A stretch of DNA of 64,000 bases from Malurus cyaneus samueli (Eukaryota > Chordata > Aves > Passeriformes > Maluridae), in the NCBI GenBank assembly GCA_009741485.1, contig CM019216.1:42008872-42072871 (forward strand), read 5' to 3'. Each line of letters opens with the position of its first letter. The stretch's first letter is position 1. A program made the position numbers and the translations under genes. A model generated the notes under the pieces. That model saw only the letters and a list, made by a program, of their open reading frames with translations, was not told the origin of the DNA and did not search any database. Positions 13,101-36,717 of this stretch are shown one piece after another.

Positions 13101-13586
13101 TTCTAACACAAAATGATTAAATGCATTCTTTTTTGCAAGTCTTAGTATTTCTGTCACCTTTAAATTTTGAGAACTGACTCAGGAATGTGAAAGAAAGCTA
13201 AATTTATAGAACTCTTACACACATTAATAAGCTCCTTAGCAGAAAAACAGAAAAAGCCCATCCTCCACATTCCTACTGAGACTTGAGGGCAGTAAATACA
13301 TTTTCCTGACTATTTTGGTGTCCAGCCTAGGAAGACATTCCATTCTTCTGTTCCAACAGATCCTGAAAGCATCTCCTTTTTATGTGACTGTCATGGTTTC
13401 ATTTAAAATAATGCTTAATTTAAAACTAGTCAGAGCATGATCACTGTGATTTCAAGAATTCAATGTGAATGAGTTAAGAAATATCAGCAATCTTCTGTTT
13501 GGCATTCAGTCCAGTAGCATGAAGCATATCCTGTTGCTGCAGAGACTTGGGTGGGGTTTTTTCTTTTTTAATTTTTCTTTTTTAAT

Positions 13587-13612
13587 TTTATTAGTTTTTA
13601 AATTTTTTTATT
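13587..13612 (-). terminator. Candidate proximal poly(A) signals in 3'UTR
   Basis: AATAAA occurs on the minus strand at 13592-13587 and 13612-13607, about 0.6 kb after the stop codon, within an A-rich block. If used they would give a short-UTR CDK19 mRNA. The block is low complexity, so chance occurrence is quite possible. Confidence 0.3.
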
Positions 13613-14232
13613 TTTAATACTTTGCCTGAAAACTAGACTAATAAAAACAGAATAGTAAAATACTCTGGAACAGTAAAATTTTGCTGTTCTTGACATCCAT
13701 GAGCAAAACAGTAATATCCTGTGAAAATAACATAGTGCTTTAAAAAGGTGCAATATACCTGTATAGCTAAACTGGTTTGCCTAGTATAAAACTAACTATA
13801 TACAAGCTTGAAAGCCTGGGAGTTCAAGATTTTAAAACTTTAAAATCCCATCAAAGAGATTGAAAAGACAGATTTATGGCAATCACTACAGCATAAGGAA
13901 GGTGCACCAGGAATCCTTCAAAATTCCAAAGGTTAAAGAAGTTAAGTGCTGGGTTCAGATCAGAAGGGTTCATTAGAGTAACCACAATGGAGCACATGCA
14001 AGGGCAGGGAAGAAGGAAAACTTCACAAGAATCTCCGTTATGCAAATAAAGGGATGGGGATGGGCCAGGGGAGAGGGAAGTCTTCAGTGAGTGAAGTTTT
14101 CCTTTTGTCATCACAAATTTCAATTCTGCATCATAGTTTGTATTTTTGGTCTTCTCATCATTATGAACTTCATATTGCTGGAGTCTTCTGGCTTCTAGTC
14201 CATTCCTTTCTGAGTGCAGCCTGTCAGGCCTC

Positions 14233-14364
14233 TCAGTACCTGTGAGACTGATGAGATTGGTGATACTGAGAGCTCTGCTGAGACGATGTGGAATAGCCCA
14301 TTGTACTCTGGGACTGAGAAGATCCCTGAATGTTGCTTTGGTAACTCAGGCGTGAGCTGGAGTG
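14233..14364 (-). CDS. CDK19: CDK19 exon 13: C-terminus and stop
   Basis: The coding part of the last exon is 132 nt including TGA at 14233-14235. It encodes 43 residues, [16 protein letters not shown] to HQSHRY (460-502). The segment is Ser/Gln/Tyr-rich and low complexity, as in other CDK19 proteins. The acceptor tctcttttttcctgcag is strong. The exon continues into the 3'UTR. Confidence 0.97.
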   Translation of the reverse strand, partial: HSSSRLSYQSNIQGSSQSQSTMGYSTSSQQSSQYHQSHQSHRY

Positions 14365-17212
14365 CTGCAGGAAAAAAGAGAGGGATCAAGGGAATGAAAT
14401 CCAGCCTGTTAGGACTATGCAGCGCAGGAAATTTTTAACCTCTCTGGTGCTCATTAAAACATGATTGTTGGGGAAGCTGACTAAATAGTGCTACTGTTTA
14501 GGGTCCCATAAAACAAGTCATCATTCTAAGCTACAATCAGCACAACACAGCACACAAAACACACAAGAATCCCAGGAGACACGTAAAAGTAAAGCATGTA
14601 CACACCCATTTTCTGAAGAAAAAAATATACAAGAGAGCAAACTCCCTTTCAAAATCCATCAGTTTCTTAAACTTACATCTATCATTATTGTAAATGCTAT
14701 TAATGCAAATTCTATTAATGCAAAATCAAACTACTAAGGCTACAAATACTACTCTCAAGATTGAGGCAATACTAGATGTAGTAGAGAAACATTTTCTTCT
14801 TTTCTGAGAAAAGAAAACCATGACTTAAGAGTTACTCAATTTATCTAAATGAAAAATTGTCCAGTAAGATAATATAAATTTAAGCGAGTCTGTCAACCTG
14901 CTACCTTATCCTTGCAAACAAAGACAACTGCTTCAAGATGGGCATGTGTATGTACATAACCTAACATTAATTTTCCTGAATGTTTTTTTCCCCCTCACAG
15001 TTTGGGAAAACTGTGGACTCCAACCTCAGCAAGACAAATTCATGGATCTTGCTTTGAATCCAGCTGAACCCCCAGCCTGGTGAATTTGCCCTTTCGTTAC
15101 CATAGCCATTCCCCATCCAGAATTAATCATGAGCTACCCAATAATGCAAACTGCAAAATCACTTGACATGAGAAGTACTGCTCAATGGACTGCTTACTGG
15201 AGACTCTCCAGTAAGGCAAATCCCAGTGCAACCCACATGATTAGGTTGTTCGTGTAATACAGTGTCTGAAATATGAAACTGTTCCCAAAAAAAACATAAT
15301 TTTTTCAACTTCTCATGGAAAAGAAAAAGAATTGTGATAAATTCGATGACTTTATAGGAGGTCTTTCTGGATGAAAAGCATCAGCTCACCATGCTACACA
15401 AAATACCCAAGGTCACATAAGGAAGGCTTAGTAAAATTCAACAAAGAATCTGCATTTGTCATTTGTGGAAGCAACATATATTGAAGCTGGTGAATGACAA
15501 AAAAACTTCAACGGAGTATTTAGATCACAAGTTAAATGAAACTCAAAGCAAAGGAAATCTTCTACCTACTCCTGAATAAGATAAAGTGGAGTAAAATTAA
15601 TGCCGTAAGACTAAAAGAATGCACTAACTTGCCCATGCTTATTTTTGTTCCACATATGAGAATTTGTTTTTAACAAAGTCAGACTTGGACACATTGCAGA
15701 CATTCCTTTCTGGAACAGAAGATAGTCAGCTAGAAGTTAAAGGCAGATAGCCAAATATAAGTGTAAAAATGGATAATCAGACCATACAATTTAGTGAATG
15801 ATGTAAAGGTAACATACAGATCATGATTTTGATGCCTGTGCTGTTGAAGTTTAGAAGGAAAGCATCACAGAGTGTAAAAAACATCTGAAAAATAAAAGAA
15901 TATTTAGACTGCTAGGCACTTGTAAGGGGGAAGTTTGCCAACAATTCGAGAGCTGGATAAGAATACTATATTTGATGATGTATATCATCAAATGCAGCAC
16001 ACCAGTTCTCAAAGTATAGAACCAACCAGACCAGCCATAAATACTGTGCAGTCAGACAGTTGCAGTGATCTGCACAGGCCTCAAGCCTGTCTGGAACTTT
16101 TCAAAAAGGAAACCTAGTTGTCTTTCTCCTTAAATTGCCCTCAATGCCTTCATGATCATTTTTAACTAAAAGTCAAACCAAAATGGGAGAAATATGTCTG
16201 GCACTGAGTAATCAATTGTCTGTGGAGAAGGTCTGGAAGGCTAAGTCAAGAGAATTCCAGAGCTGGGTGCCTTAAAACCTACTTAATTTAACTTTAAAGT
16301 AGCCTGAAAAGACCATTCTCCCAGGTGGGATTCGATTCTCTTGGAGGCTAGGAGCAGACAGAATGCTGCTAGCACAATTTAAAATTTGCCCTCAATATCT
16401 ACCTTTTTTTAGTTCTTCTTTCAAATAATTACTGCCCCAGCAAGTATAAACTCTGCAGTACTGAGGATCCTGGTGAGTTCAGTGCTTTCTATATTTAATA
16501 TAAGTCACTTTTTCAGTGCAAAATATAATTCTAGTAAGCAAAGACAAGTATGCAAATTCAAAAATAATTCAGTAATAATGCTTTTCGTTATGAATGCTAC
16601 TGTACTGGAAAACACAAAATCTGTTCTACTTTGGTCACATCAGAAACAATACATGTCTTTATGCCCTACTTTGACATGAATCAAACGGATGAACCAAATC
16701 ATCATTCCTATGCTGACATGCATTTTTTTCTGTAACATTAGAAGTAGGCTCAGAAAGATACCAGCAAAAACTACAGAACCACTTCATACACGTGACAATA
16801 TGAGGAGTGAAGTGCAAGAGCCTGGTTCTAACTTTGCTTCTCCTTTCAGGATTGTCTCACATCTGCTCCTCTCATGGGATTTAATATTGCCAAGACTCAA
16901 GTATCCTGAACTTGATGCAATGAAGCTTTTACATCCACTGGTTTCAGCAAGATTACCCTAAAGCATAAAGTTAAGCAAATATTCAGAACTTTCCTGGGGT
17001 GGACTAGTCCTCAACACTTTACAGGGCACAGTAGATAAAACTCAAAATGGTATTCTATCAAAAATTACTAACCATGGAACAAAACCTCAGCATGCCTCAG
17101 GTTACATAAAAAATTCATTAAAACATGATCTATTCTTACAATAGGAAGGGAGAAAATGACATTTTGGCCCTTGGCCCTACACTATGAGAAGCAGCAAAAT
17201 TTCCAGAGGTAC
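14365..17212 (-). other. CDK19 intron 12
   Basis: 2848 bp, donor gtacct, acceptor tctcttttttcctgcag. It is AT-rich, with no recognised mobile element. Two small perfect hairpins occur: 15193-15215 (10-bp stem, 3-nt loop) and 15971-15992 (9-bp stem, 4-nt loop). Confidence 0.9.
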
Positions 17213-17479
17213 CTGATAATCTGAAGGCATGACAGGCCCGCCTGAGTTAGCGCCTGAAGGCCCTATGCGTGGTTTCTTGTTGGGAGGCACCTGGTTGAGG
17301 CTGGAGTCCTGGCTGTGCTGGAGCCCCGTGCCCGCACCCCCTCCTCCCGCGCCGGCGCCCGCCGCCGTCCCGTTGGTCTGGGTGCTGTTCTGCTGCTGCG
17401 GCTGCGGCTGCTGTGGCGCTGCCTGCGCCTGCTGCTGAGGTGCTGTTTGCTGCTGATGCTGATTCTGCTGCTGCTGATT
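17213..17479 (-). CDS. CDK19: CDK19 exon 12: Q-rich, Gly/Ala-rich disordered tail
   Basis: This 267-nt exon encodes 89 residues (371-459). It begins [14 protein letters not shown], runs through a Gln/Pro/Ala-rich part, then NSTQTNGT, a Gly/Ala run (GAGAGGGGAG), [19 protein letters not shown] and finally VMPSDYQ. It is predicted to be disordered; NKKPR could act as a basic nuclear-localisation patch (inference). The acceptor cttcttccttcag and donor gtacct are both good, and the exon is in phase 0 at both ends. It is far more GC-rich than its introns, with CAG/CAA and GCN/GGN codon runs. This exon distinguishes CDK19 from CDK8. Confidence 0.97.
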
Positions 17480-27105
<9,626 letters not shown>

Positions 27106-27178
27106 CAAAAGAAAAACTTTGCTGTCAGGCTTGACTTTGTGTTTCTCCATGTATTTTATGAGGCTACTATTGGCATAT
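27106..27178 (-). CDS. CDK19: CDK19 exon 9: C-lobe ([15 protein letters not shown])
   Basis: This 73-nt exon completes Thr287 and encodes residues 288-311 ([15 protein letters not shown] to KVFLL). The acceptor is ctgtatttttcag and the donor gtaagt. It ends in phase 0. The sequence matches the vertebrate CDK8/19 C-lobe and contains no stop or frameshift. Confidence 0.98.
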
Positions 27179-28858
<1,680 letters not shown>

Positions 28859-29433
28859 TTACTGTACTCAATTGCTTTGCTTTTTGCTTCTGCACAATTT
28901 CTCAACCTATATAACAATAGTAAGATAAAATGTTCCATATTTTAAAACTATGCATTAATAGAATAAATTTAAAAGGGCAAAATCTGTTTTCTTTAAACCA
29001 AAATTAGAGCCTCAAAATCCAGTTTGTACTATGGCAGTCCAGCACTTAACACATTTACAGTTATGGCAGAAACCTACACAATACTTGTTTACAACGTAGC
29101 TTAGAGCGAATTCAACTGACCAAAGATCATCACCCACAAAGATACATTGAAATAATACTTCTACCACATATTTCAGAACAATTCCAAACAGATAATTGAT
29201 TAACCAAATAAATGCTAAGAAGGAAAAGACTAATGGCTCATGTTTAACCAGATGGTGCAAGCTAGTTAAAATGGAGAAAAAAAAATCCTAATTTTAATTA
29301 AGTGTAGCAGAGTGATTATCAAGCTCTGAAAAAATTAAAATCCTACTTGATTACTGACTCCCACAGCAACAATACTTTAACTGTCTCATCTACATCTCAT
29401 GTACATAAAGAAAACAACAGCATTATATTTGAC

Positions 29434-29483
29434 AGTGGACTTGATGATCTTAGAGGTCTTTTCCACCTTAATGATTCTATGAC
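29434..29483 (+). mobile_element. CR1 LINE 3'-end fragment
   Basis: About 50 bp matching the last part of a CR1 3'UTR: gtggacttgatgatcttaga, then ggtcttttccaccttaatga and the terminal ttctatgac. The rest of the element is absent or too diverged to see. Confidence 0.75.
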
Positions 29484-32400
29484 TCCATATACTGACAGAA
29501 AAAAAACCAAATTCTATTTCATAAAATTCTCAATATGCTTTTTTAATATTAAAGCTATTGTGGACAAGCACGTTAATTTAGAATAGAATAGTTTTTCAGA
29601 TTACATGTATTAATTCTAGTTCCTGCTCATTACCACCCATGTTAGTGTTCTGTACGACCCAAATGTTTTATTATCCATTTTCAAATGAAATTGTGAATTT
29701 GCCAGTGAGAAGAAAGTTGTTACCAGTCAAAAAACAACAAAAAACATATTTAAGGCTTTGCTACACTGATAAATATGTGTCTGGGATATTGGGATAGAAC
29801 TCTGGAAAAAGATGTTGAGATCAGACAAATAAAAAGCTTAGTCTGCTGAATAAAAGGGTGTGGAGACTTGTGTAGTAATTGAAGTTAAATTAGATGACCC
29901 TTGGAAACTTTGTTGATTTTTTTTCTAATTTAACAGAATAAATACAAAGAACAATTTACCTTCAACATAGAAGTCAAAGAGATACAAAATGCTTCAACTA
30001 GAGTTCAGATAATTAAAAAATACTAAATAAATCACCAAGAAAAGTCTCTTGCATGTTGCAACTCATTTGAGACTCAACACCCCACTTGCTGTCAATGCTG
30101 GCATTTGGCCCATGGTGCCTATGAGACACAGGGTGTCCTTAAGAAAAAGCACTGCTCTCCCTCTGAAAGAAATAAAGAAATGAGCCACCAAACTCTATTT
30201 GCCAAAACACATCAGTTCCATTTCCACCATGTTACAGGTGTGGGGCTTGAGGGGTCCCAATATACAACCCTTTCTTCCCACCTCCCTCATAGAAAAATCT
30301 GATGTTTCTTTCAGACATTACAGTTTTGACAGGGTATAACTTGCTCTGTGCATTACACATTACATCACATTCTCAAGGTTTTATCTTCCTTTGATTTTCC
30401 TATTAGCCTTATCTGCAAGAAAACAAGATCTTTAGCTGTTGAGATTCTATCTGTTCAAGCAATTAATGAAGCATATTAATCATAATTGCTGCCTAGGTAG
30501 TAGGCATAAATTATGTACTCCAGAATTTCCAGAAGGAAATTACTTATTAATTGAAGAACAGAATCTTCATTTAACAGTATCTATTCACTCATTTCATAAC
30601 AGATAGCAAATCCTTTCGGAGATGACTTATCTAGAGGCCAAAAGAATTGCAGCTCTCTTAGTTTACATGGCTTTCTGCAGCGCTCACTGTCCATCACATT
30701 GTGAGGGAGAGGCTGGACCACTGCTCATTATTCCATTCATTATTGCTCTATCCAGACTGACCTTTCCCTTTTACTGGGGGAGAAAAATAAAAAAAAAAAG
30801 GTTGTAAAATTTAGTATTCTCCCTGACAGCAAAGCTAAACTGGGAAATCTCCCTGATGTGACACAGCAAACTTCAAAAGTGTTTCTCCCTTATCACCTGC
30901 ACTGCGTGAGAGCACAGCCACTATACAGTATACAGACAGTGCATTTTAAACTCTTTAAGAACTTAGAAAGACAGACATTGTACCAACTGGATGTTACATC
31001 TGTATAAACACCGGGAACTCCCAAGCTGGTGTCACAATTTTCTGTGGGACAGCATTATTGGGCAAGTCAAGCATGAGAATATTGTAACTCTGATCAATTG
31101 TTATATTCTCTAGTAGTTCATATGCTGGTTCAACCCTTGATGTTGCTTGCCAGATACCCTTCAGCTGCAAAGAACTAATATAAAGTAACCCAAAAGACTT
31201 AGTACAGAAAACCTCAAGATTTAATTTCTGTAAGCAAAGATTAAATAGAGGGAAGATGCCTTGCAACCATGCAGCTCAAGCAGGTCAGGGTCTTCATGAA
31301 TTTTTTTATGTAACCTGATCTTGAACACATCCTTGGAATGTATTGAAACCATTCACAATTAATGTTTTTCTGCCAAGATTCGCTAGCCCCTTTGTTTGTT
31401 TTTTGTAAAAAACATTCATAATTTGCAATAATAATTTACCACATGTGGCATTTTTTTCTAGCAGGAATGCCTCATTAAATTCTGGCAAGTTTAAAAGCTT
31501 TATAAATATATACAGTCTTAATAGGTATTTATCTCTTACACTGTTGATAGCAGTCAACCAAATACAAATTTTAGGTCTAACTATGGAAAAAAATCCCTAT
31601 CTAGTGCCAGTTTGTCATTCATGACCCTTAAAAATGAATAATTATTACATCTATTCCAAATAAATTCCAACATATACTACCTCTCAGAAGGCCCTCACAG
31701 AGCAAAGCTGAAAACACACAAGTGGTGTTTTTCAAGTGCAGTGTGTTATTAGGCTAATGCACATCATCGGCCTCTAGCACAAAAGGAGCTTCTTATAATG
31801 TTGTATAAAAATCTAATTATAAACAAAGCCTTTTTTAAAAGCAAACACCAAAATGTGGCAAAAGTGGCAAAAATTATTCAACAATTAGTTCTCTCCTCTC
31901 CCCTCTATTAATGATCAAGACAGTGAGTGGCCTCACTGCTCCTGAGCCGTTTGTTATGTCCCAGACCTACTGAAAACTGGGACACAATGGTCCTACAGAG
32001 TTGCACAGGATACTAAATGTTTTCCCATCTGATGTCTTGGGAGGATCCTAGTAAGCTTACCACAGTAACACAACCATGCCTGTAAAGATGGTTCTGTTTA
32101 CTGCAGTCTCCTCTAGTGTCATTAGGCTTCAGGAATGATCCACGGTAAAAGGTTTTTGCTGCTTGTTGGACAATGTTGTTTTGTTGGAGTTCTCCTCCAC
32201 ACCCAAGACCTACAGATTCCTCACTTCCCCAAGTTTACACTGGACCCAAGTGCAAGCCAATTTTCTTCCCTGGCTCTGGAAAGAGGGATGGGAGTGACTC
32301 TTAACCAAACAACTTCCTCAACTTCTATTCAAAACTGCACTCCAGAGAAATATCCTTTCACTGTTACAACACTTCTCAAGTACTACATCATTTTATAAAG

Positions 32401-35145
32401 AGAAAAAAATTAGTTTTTTTAAGATGGACACTTGTGACTGGCAAACAGACTTCCTATACAAATGCCTCTGTGCACAGATTATTAAAATATTTTTATGGCT
32501 TTCTATGTCCCAGTTTTTAAACCTGGGAGTCTACTAGCTTTATAGGTCAGCTGAGAAAATCCCTCATATCCCGCTCTGCTTCAGCACTGTAGCCAAGAAG
32601 TAAGAACAAAGGGATGCTGTTTCAATGATAGGGCTGATTAAGCAGAGAAATGCTTGTGTATTCTTCCATTTCTGTGGCACAATAATCTCATTTCTCTATT
32701 TGTTCCAGCATCTTGGAAACATTCTTTAAGAATATTATTAATGTTTCAGACAATAAAACAATTTATTAAGCAATAGCCTTGACTCCTAAAATGAAACATC
32801 TTTTCCCATGAACATTAACCAAAACTTTTCACTGAACACAGGACAAAATCCAAGATAAAAAGCATCATGATTCTCAGTTATATCCAAGAACAGAAATACA
32901 TAATCTCTTAGTTTCACAGAATTCTTTACCAAAATTCTATTAAAGAAAGTAAGTAAAGACTTGGAAAACATCAATTTAGCTGCAATCAATCTGAGGAATT
33001 AATCATTAGTGAGGTTTAGTGTAATGGCATCAGCACTCAACCAAACTGTTTTTCCCCTGTTGCTGTTTTGAGCACAAAATCTAGAGTCTAGGACACATCT
33101 GAAGGCTGGTAAAGGCAGTGAAGAGTGAAAGGACAGACAGCAGAACACAGCTTCTCAGCACCTCCCAAGGTCTAATGCAACAACCAGGATACCCAAAAGC
33201 AAGACATTGGCACAAACAGGGCTCTTCCAGCCGCCTTTAAGAGCAACAGCATTTATGTAAAATCCTCCAAAACTTTCAAATCAAGGCAAGGACCTCAAAT
33301 ACACCAACAGACTGGAAAACTGAAAAGGGCCTGTGCAGGCAAGAATGTCTTATTTTTTCAAATATCAATCTGAAATTGATCTTATGAAAAGGTGTAACAT
33401 CTATAAAAATCTAACATTTCTTATGCTGAGCACAACAGCATATTCTAGACTTAGCTGGAATTTTATACAGAAGGATCAAGGAGCACAGAGATACTACAGA
33501 AAAAGAGTTTATTAATTTTGATGCTGGTTTTAATACTAGAAATTATATTGAAGAAACTAATATCTATTTAAAGAGGGATTTCTTTGGACTGGTAAGGTGA
33601 ACAGAACAAGCCTGTTACATTTGGTTATCACGCACAGACACAAGGGAAATACCTTCCCATTCACACATTAAGGTCCCAATTTTTACATACTTCATTTAAA
33701 CTTTAGTCAGCAAAACAGAAGGTTGAGAAAGTGGTTACTAGCCTTTTAAATTTGACACCTGCTGTGGAGAACTGAAAATGGGGTCAAACATTTACATGTG
33801 ACAGGCTTTTCAAGGGAAAGCAAAAAAATGGTGTCAGTGGGCCAAGGGTCAGAAATTTGCAGTCACTCCAATGTGAGGCAATGTTGACCCATTTTTAGCA
33901 AACAGCATCTCAACAGAATTTGACTGAAGAATAATTTACACTGTAAAACCACAAAGATGACTGTTCTGCAGACAGAAACAACACCTCCCATTAATCTGAG
34001 GGATATTCACAGACAGCCAACCATGTTTGAAATAAAAGTGCATTATCTTCTGGACCATGATGTAATGTCAAGATAATTCAAAACTTTTAACTGCAAAACC
34101 ACACTAACTCAAATTGATAATGAGATCCATTATCCTCACTTTTCTTTTTACCTGCATGCCTTCATCCTAACCTTTTAAACTAATCTGCCTTCTTCTAATG
34201 TTTGCACTAACAATGTAATTAATTTCAATTAACACAATCCTAAAATTTTTAAAGTATCTTGACTGAAATTCTGAGTTCACTTAAATCAATTGCCATTTTC
34301 TGCAATGTTCTAATGGGCCAGGCCCTCATAATCCTCTCTTAACAGAGGTATTCTAGGTTGTCAAAATATTTTATTTTAAATTAAATTTCTACTCCTTGGT
34401 ACACCATTAAATGAAGATCCTGGATTATATGATTTAGACTTCTGCTATGCATTAGATACATTATCTAGCTTGCAACATTAGACTTTAAATTACTGTGCTA
34501 AGCTTGACAACACAGGTACAATAGATTTAATGCAGGGAGTGGCAACAAAACCAGAGGCCCAAAGTGGTCCTCACATGCAGCACAAATATGATTTCAAACA
34601 GTGAAATCCTGTTAAAGAACTTAATCCTTAGTTTACAGAACTTCATATCCAAGAATTTGGAAATTCCAGGTTTATGGTTCTTTATGAAACCTTGTATTTA
34701 ACATGTGCAGATTCCTGAAGACAGGAATCATCAAGGCTGAAATCTTACCATCAATTGTACCACAGAGCACAAGAATTCGACTTTTACCAACATTGAGAAC
34801 TAAACCTTTGCCAACATTATACTGCTTTGGCAAGGACTTTCAGAGATCATCTTCTCAAACACTCCTCTCTGCTCCCACCATCCCCAAATCCTATATACCA
34901 CAATTCCATCAGCAATTCTTTAACTTTTGAGTCTCCAAGACTACTGCTGTATAAATTCTAAATTATCTACTACATTAGCTAGCAGTAGAGCAGCTAACTT
35001 CTGTGAGACCATAAAGGGATGGTCACACAAAGCAGAAGAAAGTGCTGGTTCCACCTTCTTTTCTCCTCAGTTCTTCCACAAGCTGAGGGTTGGTCCAGTC
35101 TCAGGTGGTCATTTCAGGGCAAGGAATTAGGTCAGTGGGACAAGC

Positions 35146-35190
35146 GCTTAATTCTGGCATGGAAAGTATGCTTAATTCTGGCATGGAAAG
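35146..35190. repeat. Two-copy tandem repeat, 24-bp unit
   Basis: gcttaattctggcatggaaa plus g occurs at 35146-35166 and again at 35170-35190, separated by tat. The two 21-bp copies are identical, pointing to a recent local duplication in intron 6. Confidence 0.95.
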
Positions 35191-36701
35191 CCTTGCTTTT
35201 TCCCTAATCCTAAGTCTTTAGATCTGCTGAAGATGGCAGAGGAACATTATTTTTATGACAACTCCAGTACCTCCAAGATTTAGTAAAGAATGTACTGCTA
35301 CTTTTGTTTCAGCAACAGCCATTCTTATACCTCTGAGGTCTCTGGCAAGCTGTCAAGCTTTGCTTGGAAACAAGGGTAAAAAGAAAAACGTCCTTCCAGT
35401 GACAATTCTTCAGAAGTCTGAGGAATGTAATGGATGAACAAAAGGCAACTTTGCAGCTTCAGGGCTACTTCCCTCTACCAAATATCAAACAACTGCAGCA
35501 AGTAAGGAAGTATGAAAACCTATTGCAAAGGTCACCAGTCCTTATACAGCAAAGTATTAGGCAGGTCTAACACAGAAATCGTTACTATTTCCTCCTATAA
35601 TGATGAAAGAATTAAGAACAGGCAAGATTAGCCACTGTTAGGTAAAACAGTATTTACAAAGCTTTTCAGTAAATATGCACAGCTCTGCATTTCATAAAAT
35701 CATACGAAAAAAATTATTGACAATAGCAAATAACACAGTATATATTCTTTGAAAGGGAAATACACCCTTTTTCTAATTAAATGAAAATATTTTAATAAAC
35801 CAGCTTTCTTCATACACAGTGGAGCTCCATGCTAAGGAAGGAGGAAAGTAAGTTTATTATCTGTTGTGTGCTCTCACTTCACTTGTGTCTTTAACCATTA
35901 CAACTTTTTAATAGGTCCGATATGTCAACACCTTCAGAGCTAACATGAGCAGAGCAAAAGCCCTGCTATCTGGTAGGTTCAGTTATAACAACCATCTGTG
36001 AAGAATACTTTCCTGGACTGTTCTAATTCACAAGCCATGACAGTCTTTTCTAGAAGTGATTAAAGCTTTTAATGCCCACTTTATTTCAGTTAATGGAGAG
36101 GAACGTACAGAAGAAGCCTTGCCTCCTAGACAGTACCATTGGAGAAGCTTCTTTGTCCTTCCAGAGTTTTTTACTTTACTGTATCTTAACGTTTCTATTT
36201 CTAAGGTTTTCAACCTTACAGATATTTCTAATAAAATACTCACAATAACTCCAATGTAATTCTAAGCAACTTCACTAGATAACACATGAAATAATCTGGC
36301 ATGAAGAGTAATTGTGCCGTCAGTCACAGCTATTGACAAGAAGTCAGTTTGTGAAACAATCACACCTGTCCTGAAAACCAGTCATTCTACTCAATCAGCG
36401 CTGTAATGCTGAAAGTTTCAGTTGATATTGCTGAAATAATTATGCCTGAAGATCAAACTGATGGATCAGCTAAAACAACTCCTCTGCACCAGATTATGCA
36501 TCTTGTTAGGATAGCAGGCACTTGGTTTTCAGCCAAAATCAACTTTTAAGAGCAAACTTTTTAGATTTGATAGGAAAAAGTGCACACTAAAAGCCTTCAT
36601 TACTGTACAGTACAGTGAGGGTAAAATTTTTATGCAACCAGCTTTCACAAGAAAAACTCCTGTTTTTACTTCCCTACATAATCTTCCTTTAAAAAAATCA
36701 A

Positions 36702-36717
36702 TTTTTTTTTTTTTTTT
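36702..36717. repeat. Poly-T run in intron 6
   Basis: Sixteen T in a row on the plus strand (A in the transcript). It could be a length-variable homopolymer. Confidence 0.9.

Larger units (their letters stand above)
10140..14232 (-). other. CDK19: CDK19 3' untranslated region
   Basis: About 4.1 kb between the stop codon and the distal poly(A) signals. The stretch is AT-rich with no conserved coding potential. A T-rich block on the plus strand at 13558-13617 reads as A-rich in the mRNA. A C-rich plus-strand stretch lies at about 10961-11006. The part from 10150 to 10940 looks like a typical vertebrate distal 3'UTR, with AU-rich runs and poly-U tracts. The extent is inferred from the poly(A) signals and not from transcript data; human CDK19 also has a multi-kilobase 3'UTR. 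Confidence 0.7.
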
